From positions 1 to 5,954 of the forward strand of contig CAYMTN010000296.1 in the NCBI GenBank assembly GCA_964393335.1: a DNA stretch of 5,954 nucleotides. The letters run 5' to 3'. The notes under the pieces are model-generated. The model did not search any database. It saw only the letters and a program-made list of their open reading frames with translations, and was not told where the DNA came from. This document shows positions 1 to 4,913 of the stretch, one piece after another. Made by a program: the position numbers and the translations under genes. Positions within the stretch are counted from its first letter, which is position 1. Every line of letters starts with the position of its first letter. This stretch comes from CAYMTN01 sp964393335. Lineage in GTDB: Bacteria; Chloroflexota; Anaerolineae; Aggregatilineales; Aggregatilineaceae.

Positions 1-714
1 CGCGGCATGGTCGTGCCGGGCGTGCGCTCGTATCTCGCTTCGCAGATGGCGCTCTACAGCGCTGCGATCCGGATCGGCGAAGTGCGCGGCCACCTGACCA
101 CCACCCGCGCCGACGCGCTGCGGGCCGAACTGGTCGCGCTGGCGGACGTGATGGAAGCGACGATCCGCGCGTGTGATCCGCTGGTCCGCGAGATCGTGCA
201 GGCGTGGGGCGACCTCCCGGAATTTGTGTATGTCGGGGCCGGGCCGCTGTACGGCGTGGCGATGTTTAGCGCGGCCAAAATGCTCGAAGCCAGCGGCGAT
301 CCGGCGCTGGCCCAGGAGACCGAAGAATGGGCGCACCTGCAATATTTCGCCACCCGCCGCGACACCCCGACGATTTTGATCAGCGCGGCGAACCGTGACG
401 CCGACCGCATGGCCGAGGTAGCCCGCGCGGCGCACGCCATCGGGCGGCGCGTGGCGGCGGTGCTGCCGGACGGCGAACAGGCGATCAGCGAGTACGCCGC
501 GCACGTGCTGCCGGTCAAAGGCCAGGTACGCGAGTGTTTCGCGCCGCTGGTCTACAGCATCCCCGGCGAGCTGCTGGCCGCCGAACGCGCGCAGGCCATC
601 CGCGCGCACTATTTCCGCGACTTCGGCGAAGGCCGGACGGTTGGCTGGGCGGACGGTGCCAGCCGCATCCGAGACAGCCACCTGATCGACACACTCACCG
701 ACCTGTCAGGATAA
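1..714 (+). CDS. SIS-domain sugar-phosphate isomerase/deglycase-like protein, 3' part only
   Basis: The reading frame is open to base 1, so this is the C-terminal part (237 codons) of a longer gene. The first visible ATG, at base 7, falls inside a conserved region and is probably not the true start. The opening PGVRSYLASQMAL resembles the segment after the first SIS domain in GlmS/FrlB-like proteins, and a linker helix follows. A second SIS domain starts near residue 72 (counted from that ATG) with FVYVGAGPLYG, the phosphosugar-binding strand-loop. ETEEWAHLQYF (104-114) sits where GlmS and FrlB have the Glu/His segment GE.(K/R)HGP, so E106 or E107 and H110 are candidate active-site residues. 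TILISAANRD and RVAAVLP look like later strands of the fold. The family moves or removes amino groups on sugar phosphates in the cytoplasm. A PfkB kinase gene follows after 7 bp, which suggests joint sugar-conjugate metabolism. The SIS call is firm; the exact substrate cannot be read. Confidence 0.85.
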   Translation, partial: RGMVVPGVRSYLASQMALYSAAIRIGEVRGHLTTTRADALRAELVALADVMEATIRACDPLVREIVQAWGDLPEFVYVGAGPLYGVAMFSAAKMLEASGDPALAQETEEWAHLQYFATRRDTPTILISAANRDADRMAEVARAAHAIGRRVAAVLPDGEQAISEYAAHVLPVKGQVRECFAPLVYSIPGELLAAERAQAIRAHYFRDFGEGRTVGWADGASRIRDSHLIDTLTDLSG

Positions 715-721
715 ACGCGCC

Positions 722-1645
722 ATGCCCGATTCCCCACACCCCGCCTACGTGTGTGTCGGCGGTCTCATCGTCGATGATATCATTTTCCCCAATGGGGATA
801 CGCGTCTGGCGGTGCTTGGCGGGGGAGCCATTCACGGGGCCGCCGGGATGTTGATCTGGGATCAACGCGCCGGGATCAGCGTGTGCGCAGGCCGCGACCT
901 GCCCGATTCGGCCCGGCAGCGGCTGGCACGGGATTTTGACCTGCAAGGTGTGATCTGGCTGGACATCCCGCAGGCGCGCGCCTGGCAGTTATTCGAGTGG
1001 GACGGCAAACGCACCGAGGTTTTTCGCGTGGATGAGCTGGACCCGTTCATCTACCAGCCGGACCCGTCGCAGGTGCCCACCGCCTATCACGCGGCGCGCG
1101 GCGTGTATTTGCTGCGTGACGCGATCCGCCTGCCGGACTGGCGCGCGCTCTACCCGGATGCGGTGCTGTTGTGGGAGCCGCTCCAGCAGTATATGATCTC
1201 TGAACACGCAGCCGAGTTCCGCGCCGCGCTGCCGCACATCGACATCGTATCCCCGAATCTGCTCGAAGCGGAGCAGATTTATGGCCGCGCCGACCCATCC
1301 ACGCTGGTGCGTGCCATGCTCGACGACGGCGCGACCATCGCCGCGCTGCGCATGGGCGAACGGGGATCGCTGGTGGGCACACGCGGCGATCCGGACCTGA
1401 TCGCCGTGCCGCCGGTTTCGGTGCCGCACCTCATCGACCAGACCGGCGCGGGCAACACGTACTGCGGCGCGTTTCTGGTCGGCTGGCTGGAAACCGGGGA
1501 CCTGCGGCGGGCGGCGTGTTACGGCGCGGTGGCCGCGTCGTTTTCGCTGGAAGTGACGGGGGTCGCCGATCCGCCGCCGGATATGACTGCCCAACGCGAC
1601 GCACGCTGCCGCTGGCTGATGGACCGGTTGAACGAGGGTGTTTAG
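722..1645 (+). CDS. PfkB/ribokinase-family carbohydrate kinase with GAGN in place of GAGD
   Basis: This 307-aa protein has the usual PfkB length. CVGGLIVDDI (11-20) is the N-terminal strand that brings the substrate-binding Asp. VLGGGAIHGAAGM (31-43) replaces the usual GG...N.A substrate loop. SPNLLEAEQIYG (177-188) is the typical N..E segment, MGERGSLVG (211-219) the strand before the nucleotide site, and DQTGAGNTYCGAFLVGW (239-255) is PfkB signature 2. The last Gly-Ala-Gly-Asp is read as Gly-Ala-Gly-Asn: N245, codon AAC at 1454-1456. In most PfkB kinases that Asp is the catalytic base. FEWDGKRTEVFR (91-102) and the GAGN variant recall the MAK32-like branch, from memory only. The start follows the SIS gene stop by 7 bp, with AGGA at 708-711 as a weak ribosome site, so the two are probably co-translated. 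A cytoplasmic sugar or sugar-conjugate kinase is likely by family; activity and substrate are open. Confidence 0.85.
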   Translation: MPDSPHPAYVCVGGLIVDDIIFPNGDTRLAVLGGGAIHGAAGMLIWDQRAGISVCAGRDLPDSARQRLARDFDLQGVIWLDIPQARAWQLFEWDGKRTEVFRVDELDPFIYQPDPSQVPTAYHAARGVYLLRDAIRLPDWRALYPDAVLLWEPLQQYMISEHAAEFRAALPHIDIVSPNLLEAEQIYGRADPSTLVRAMLDDGATIAALRMGERGSLVGTRGDPDLIAVPPVSVPHLIDQTGAGNTYCGAFLVGWLETGDLRRAACYGAVAASFSLEVTGVADPPPDMTAQRDARCRWLMDRLNEGV

Positions 1646-1700
1646 AGGACCGTGTTTTGAGCGGGTCGCAGTGCGGCGAATCCGCGATCGATTTTGCACC

Positions 1701-1705
1701 AAGGA
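1701..1705 (+). promoter_or_regulatory. Ribosome binding site that sets the GTG start of the GNAT gene
   Basis: AAGGA lies 9 nt before GTG at 1715. It is the only good Shine-Dalgarno match here and supports GTG over the in-frame TTG at 1694, which would put this site inside the coding region. An ATG at 1708-1710 is in another frame, only 2 nt from the AAGGA, and meets a stop after four codons, so it is unlikely to be used. Confidence 0.6.
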
Positions 1706-1714
1706 CGATGCGCA

Positions 1715-2656
1715 GTGAGTGACCAATCTCCCCTACGCGGTGCTGAGCACGTGGTCCGGCCCATGACACCCGCCGATCTCAAAGACGTGTGCCAGATCGA
1801 CCGCGACGCCTTCGACACGTATCGCCGCGCGCGCCACCAGATCACACGCCCGCTGCGGCTGCGCACGCCCGAAAACATGAACGCCGCGCTGCGCCGCCCG
1901 TTTCCGGGCGTGGTGATCGAGTCGCCGCCGGGGCGCATCGCCGGGTACTGTTTCACGCACGTCTGGGGATCGCTGGGCTGGCTCGGCACGTTGGGCGTCG
2001 CGCCGCGCAAACAGGGGTTTGGGCTGGGGCGCGCCGTGATCGCCGCCGGGTTGGCCGTGCTGCGCGAGGCCGGGTGTACCACGCTGGCGCTTGAGACTAT
2101 GCCCGAAAGCGGGAAAAATTTGGCGCTGTATACCAGCCTGGGGCTGGAGGCGCGATACATGACGTTTTTGTACCAGGGCGCGATCACGGCGGCCAGCAGC
2201 ACGCAGTTTGCCCGGTGGAGCGGCGGCGGCGAAATCGCGGCGATCTCCGCGCAGATGGTACCCGGCCTGGACTGCACGCCCGCCGCGCGTTGGCTGGAAG
2301 ACGAAAACGCCGGCGCAACGTTGATCTGGCGGGAAGACGATGTGCCGGTCGCGTTTGCCGTGCTGCGACACGGATCGCGGCGGCTGCAAAGCGCGCAAAC
2401 GTACCTGACGGTCGAAGTCGCCGCCTGCCTGCCCGGTGCGGCGGCGTCCTGGCCGCGTTATTTGCAGGAGATGCAAACCTACGGGCAGGGCCAGGGCATG
2501 AGCGGGCTGGTGCTGCCGGTCTACGCCGGGCAGCCGCCCCTGCTGCGCGCTGCGCTCGGCCTCGGTTTGGAGATCGTGCATACGCGCGTGCGTATGGTCA
2601 GCGGTCCCCCGGTTGGCAATGCGGACGCCCTGGTGATGATCACGATGGCGATGTAA
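1715..2656 (+). CDS. GNAT-family N-acetyltransferase-like protein with a degenerate second half
   Basis: Starting at GTG 1715 the protein has 313 aa, about twice the size of one GNAT domain. The first domain begins with HVVRPMTPADL (12-22), a normal GNAT opening. WLGTLGVAPRKQGFGLGRAVIAAG (about 89-112) is motif A; its loop R-K-Q-G-F-G-L-G matches the acetyl-CoA pyrophosphate-binding pattern Q/R-x-x-G-x-G/A. TLALETMPESGKNLALYTSLGLE continues as motif B. The second half (about 200-313) has GNAT-like strands, such as PVAFAVLRHG and a late GLEIVHTRVRMV, but no acetyl-CoA loop, and looks like a degenerate second GNAT fold. The family moves an acetyl group from acetyl-CoA to an amine; the substrate cannot be told. 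The gene lies 69 bp after the kinase gene with no clear terminator between, and a hairpin follows its stop, so it is probably the last gene of the unit. Confidence 0.83.
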   Translation: MSDQSPLRGAEHVVRPMTPADLKDVCQIDRDAFDTYRRARHQITRPLRLRTPENMNAALRRPFPGVVIESPPGRIAGYCFTHVWGSLGWLGTLGVAPRKQGFGLGRAVIAAGLAVLREAGCTTLALETMPESGKNLALYTSLGLEARYMTFLYQGAITAASSTQFARWSGGGEIAAISAQMVPGLDCTPAARWLEDENAGATLIWREDDVPVAFAVLRHGSRRLQSAQTYLTVEVAACLPGAAASWPRYLQEMQTYGQGQGMSGLVLPVYAGQPPLLRAALGLGLEIVHTRVRMVSGPPVGNADALVMITMAM

Positions 2657-2674
2657 ACGGCCTCTGAAACCCTA

Positions 2675-2713
2675 AGACGGACGAGTCGCGGCCTGTGGCC
2701 CAACCGTCCGTCT
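2675..2713 (+). terminator. Intrinsic-type terminator hairpin after the SIS-PfkB-GNAT unit
   Basis: AGACGGACG (2675-2683) pairs perfectly with CGTCCGTCT (2705-2713), a 9-bp stem. The 21-nt loop holds a second small hairpin, GGCC-TGT-GGCC (2690-2700). The run after the stem, GTTCTTCCCC, is pyrimidine-rich but not a clean T tract. The hairpin begins 19 nt after the GNAT stop codon, the expected place for a transcription end. It is followed by the lead region of the next gene, so it probably insulates the protease gene from readthrough. Confidence 0.7.
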
Positions 2714-2734
2714 GTTCTTCCCCTCCAACTTCAA

Positions 2735-2752
2735 ACGTAGTATGGCATACGT
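2735..2752. promoter_or_regulatory. Inverted repeat ACGTA-N8-TACGT, possible operator
   Basis: ACGTA (2735-2739) and TACGT (2748-2752) are exact inverted repeats 8 nt apart. A second dyad, GTATG-G-CATAC, lies within the same stretch at 2740-2750. Overlapping dyads in intergenic DNA upstream of a gene suit a regulator binding site, but short dyads also occur by chance. No regulator can be assigned. Confidence 0.25.
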
Positions 2753-2764
2753 GAACCGCTTCAC
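2751..2764. promoter_or_regulatory. LacI/GalR-like operator candidate GTGAACCGCTTCAC
   Basis: The arms GTGAA and TTCAC are perfect inverted repeats around a CG centre. The core AACCGCTT fits the AAnCGnTT pattern common to LacI/GalR-family operators, although the outer bases differ from the CcpA-type consensus. A weaker dyad, CACAAATTCGTG (2779-2790, 10 of 12 positions symmetric), lies about 27 bp further on, centre to centre. The site is about 100 bp upstream of the proposed -10 of the protease gene. No LacI-type gene is in the window, so this is a pattern match only. Confidence 0.35.
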
Positions 2765-2838
2765 ACAAGTCATCCTTTCACAAATTCGTGCGTGGATTCC
2801 TGGTCACAGTGCCGAAGACACGCGTATAACCGGCAGAG

Positions 2839-2868
2839 TTGGGCAGTTGCGTTCGTTTGGGATATAAG
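2839..2868 (+). promoter_or_regulatory. Candidate sigma70-type promoter for the S41 protease gene
   Basis: TATAAG at 2863-2868 matches the -10 consensus at five of six positions. An 18-nt spacer separates it from TTGGGC at 2839-2844, a poor -35 (three of six). A start about seven bases after the -10 would give a leader of roughly 38 nt. The surrounding DNA is AT-richer than the genes, as is usual for promoters. The -35 is weak enough that help from an activator, or another promoter, is possible. Confidence 0.4.
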
Positions 2869-2900
2869 CTACACAAGATAGGCGCACGAACAGTCAACCG

Positions 2901-2905
2901 AAGGA
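2901..2905 (+). promoter_or_regulatory. Ribosome binding site of the S41 protease gene
   Basis: AAGGA (GAAGGA from 2900) sits 7 nt before ATG 2913, an ideal spacing. It fixes the start directly ahead of a good signal peptide. Confidence 0.8.
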
Positions 2906-2912
2906 AAACCCC

Positions 2913-4847
2913 ATGACCGCTAACCTACGCCGAACGCTGGCCGCCGTCGTCATGAGCGCGCTGCTGGGCACGCTGGCGATCCCCGTTTGGGCCATGTCGC
3001 CGGGCGAGAACGCCCCGCGCCGCGCGGCGAGTGAGCCGCACACGATCACCGGCAGTTACGTCACGACCAACCCGATCTACCCGACCCTCGGCGCGGAAAC
3101 CGGCGTCGCGTTATACGACCTGACCGGGCAGGTGTTGATGGACTTCGATTTCCAGTCGCCGCCCGACGCGCAGGTCCTCGGCACATTAAACGGCGACATC
3201 GTCAGCGGCGAGTACACCCTGACGCTGCCCGATACGCCGCGCGGCACCCTGCTGGACTTCGACGGCGACGCGACATCCCCGCCTGCCGTGCAGGTCTTCG
3301 CCACCGTGACGTACATCAACTACCTGGGCGACCAATACATTGACCGGGGCGAGATGCCGCTCGACATGTCGGCACGGCTGGATCCCCAGACGTATGAAGT
3401 GATCGGCGGCACGGTGATCGCCTGGTCGGCCAACGACGGCGAGCTGTTCCCCGGCGGCAGCGGGCCGGATGGTGCCGTTTTCACCAGCGACGACACGCTG
3501 ATCCCCCTGCCCGCCGGGTGGAGCGTGATCGCGCTGGATACAACGCCGTTTACCGTGATCCGCGAAACGACGGTTGACGTGCCCATCGTGGAGAGCACGG
3601 GCGGCCTGAACGATTACAGCGGCATGAGTTACATCGACGCCTGGAACACGCTGTTCCAGCGCACGCAGGCAACCTATCCGTTCACAGTCGAAAAGAACAT
3701 GGACTGGGACGCCATTTACGGCGAGATCACGCCGCTGGTCAAGGCCGCCCAAACCGATCTCGACTTTCACCTGATCATGGCGCGTTTTGGCGCGTTGATT
3801 CCCGACACCCACGTCGGGTACGTGTCACTCCCGATCATGCAGAACTTTCTGATGGGCGGCGTGGGCATCAGCAAACTGGTCGTGACCGACGCGGGTGAAG
3901 TGGTGGTCGCCAAAATCGTCAAGGGATTACCCGCTGCCACAGCCGGGATCACGCTGGGCAGCATTCTGCTGAGCATGGATTCGATCCCCGCACTGGCTGC
4001 GCTGGACGAAACGCCGCTGCTGCTGACCAGCGCTTCGACGGCGCACGGGCGGCGCTTTTTGCAGGCGGCGACCATGCTGCAAGGCCCGGTCGGATCGCAG
4101 GTGGCGCTGGTATGGCGCGCGCTGGATGGTGCCGAACACAGCGCGACACTGACGCGCGTCCCCGATTTTTCCTGGTTCCTGGAAGCGTTCGGCGGCTCGC
4201 TCATGGGTGACGTGATCAGCAGCCAGATGCTTGCTTCCGGGGTGGGCTACATCAAAATCGCCGGTTTTGCCGAAGAAGTCAGCGCTGCCGACGCCATGTT
4301 CGGCGATGCGCTGCAATCCCTGATCGATGACGGCGCGCAGGGCATCATCCTGGATATACGCGATAACGGCGGCGGGCTGGCGCAGCTTGCGATGGCGATG
4401 GCCGGGCGCTTCTTCCCTGACTACCGGCGGCTGTTCGATTTTTATTACGCGGATGGCGCGGGTAATTTCGCCTACCGGGGCTTTATCGAGATTCTGAAAG
4501 GCGATCCGTATTATGATGGACCGGTCGCGGTGCTGGTCAATACCATGACCGGCAGCGCGGGGGACCTGTTCGCGTATGCCATGCACATCGATCACCGGGC
4601 GCTGATCGTGGGCAATACGCCGACCGGCGGCTTTGCGGGCGAAGTAGGCGACGGCCAGTACCAACTACCGGGCGGGCTGCAAATGCAGATTCCAACCGGT
4701 CGCCCGGTTGATCCCGTGACAGGCGCAACCCTGATCGAGGGGCGCGGCGTGCCGCCGGACGTTCGCGTGCCGGTGACGGTGGACAGCATCCTTTCGCCGC
4801 GTGACGAGGTGTTACGGGCCGCCGAGGACGCGCTCTTAGGGGGCTAG
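2913..4847 (+). CDS. Exported S41-family peptidase with PDZ domain and tricorn-like active site
   Basis: This 644-aa protein starts with a signal peptide: Arg at 6-7, a hydrophobic core 8-24, and a likely cut after PVWA (A27). There is no lipobox Cys. Residues 44-225 form an unassigned beta-rich region ending near GPDGAVFTSDD (184-194), a Ca-loop-like motif. Residues 235-310 resemble the helical part before the S41 core and end in PDTHVGY (H300). A PDZ domain spans about 315-415 (GGVGISKLVV, LPAATAGITLGSILLSMD). The protease core holds GVGYIKIAGF, LDIRDNGGG (480-488), TMTGSAGD with the presumed nucleophile S548, and EGRGVPPDV with E609. The Lys expected about 25 residues after the Ser in CtpA/CtpB-type enzymes is absent; Gly stands there (VGNTPTGG). 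H300, S548 and E609 match the tricorn/IRBP-like arrangement. It probably cuts proteins or peptides outside the cytoplasmic membrane, and has its own promoter region. Confidence 0.9.
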   Translation: MTANLRRTLAAVVMSALLGTLAIPVWAMSPGENAPRRAASEPHTITGSYVTTNPIYPTLGAETGVALYDLTGQVLMDFDFQSPPDAQVLGTLNGDIVSGEYTLTLPDTPRGTLLDFDGDATSPPAVQVFATVTYINYLGDQYIDRGEMPLDMSARLDPQTYEVIGGTVIAWSANDGELFPGGSGPDGAVFTSDDTLIPLPAGWSVIALDTTPFTVIRETTVDVPIVESTGGLNDYSGMSYIDAWNTLFQRTQATYPFTVEKNMDWDAIYGEITPLVKAAQTDLDFHLIMARFGALIPDTHVGYVSLPIMQNFLMGGVGISKLVVTDAGEVVVAKIVKGLPAATAGITLGSILLSMDSIPALAALDETPLLLTSASTAHGRRFLQAATMLQGPVGSQVALVWRALDGAEHSATLTRVPDFSWFLEAFGGSLMGDVISSQMLASGVGYIKIAGFAEEVSAADAMFGDALQSLIDDGAQGIILDIRDNGGGLAQLAMAMAGRFFPDYRRLFDFYYADGAGNFAYRGFIEILKGDPYYDGPVAVLVNTMTGSAGDLFAYAMHIDHRALIVGNTPTGGFAGEVGDGQYQLPGGLQMQIPTGRPVDPVTGATLIEGRGVPPDVRVPVTVDSILSPRDEVLRAAEDALLGG

Positions 4848-4867
4848 CGGCACGTCAGGTAAGGTGT

Positions 4868-4901
4868 ACCGGTCCTCATGCTTCACAGCACGGGGACCGG
4901 T
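4868..4901. terminator. Hairpin between convergent genes, probably a shared terminator
   Basis: ACCGGTCC (4868-4875) pairs with GGACCGGT (4894-4901). A U-G and a C-G pair (4876-4877 with 4892-4893) extend the stem to 10 bp in plus-strand RNA. It lies in the 66-bp gap between the protease stop (4847) and the regulator stop (4914). On the plus strand GATGTTTAAA follows, a weak T run; on the minus strand no T tract follows. It therefore suits the plus-strand gene better, though it may hinder readthrough from both sides. The palindrome GTTTAAAC (4905-4912) lies beside it. Confidence 0.6.
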
Positions 4902-4913
4902 GATGTTTAAACC

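Noticed and set aside
1694..1696. TTG as start of the GNAT gene
   Set aside because: It would place the good AAGGA site inside the coding region and add seven residues with no GNAT similarity; GTG 1715 has proper spacing.
1646..1714. Possible weak terminator or promoter between the kinase and GNAT genes (GCGG-CGAAT-CCGC followed later by TTTT)
   Set aside because: The stem is only 4 bp and the T run is 8 nt or more away. No good -10/-35 pair is present, so I treat the three genes as one unit.
1708..1722. Four-codon ORF (ATG to TGA) overlapping the GNAT GTG start
   Set aside because: Only 2 nt separate it from the AAGGA, too close for normal initiation, and nothing else suggests a leader peptide.
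989..1726. Minus-strand open frame of 245 codons opposite the PfkB gene
   Set aside because: No domain pattern and Arg/His-rich composition; the plus strand has clear PfkB motifs over the same stretch.
1733..2581. Long minus-strand open frame (282 codons) opposite the GNAT gene
   Set aside because: It is the mirror of a well-supported GNAT gene. Its translation is rich in Arg, Ala, Gln and Pro without a recognisable domain, as is usual for antisense frames in GC-rich DNA.
2657..2912. Possible small RNA or riboswitch in the intergenic region
   Set aside because: Beyond the terminator hairpin and short dyads I see no conserved aptamer pattern or paired terminator/antiterminator stems near the protease start.
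3927..4664. Minus-strand open frame of 245 codons opposite the protease core
   Set aside because: It overlaps the S41 catalytic motifs on the plus strand and shows no domain or ribosome binding context of its own.
4905..4912. GTTTAAAC palindrome as a recombination or attachment site
   Set aside because: It is a single 8-bp palindrome without a repeat partner or integrase nearby; chance or part of the terminator tail is simpler.
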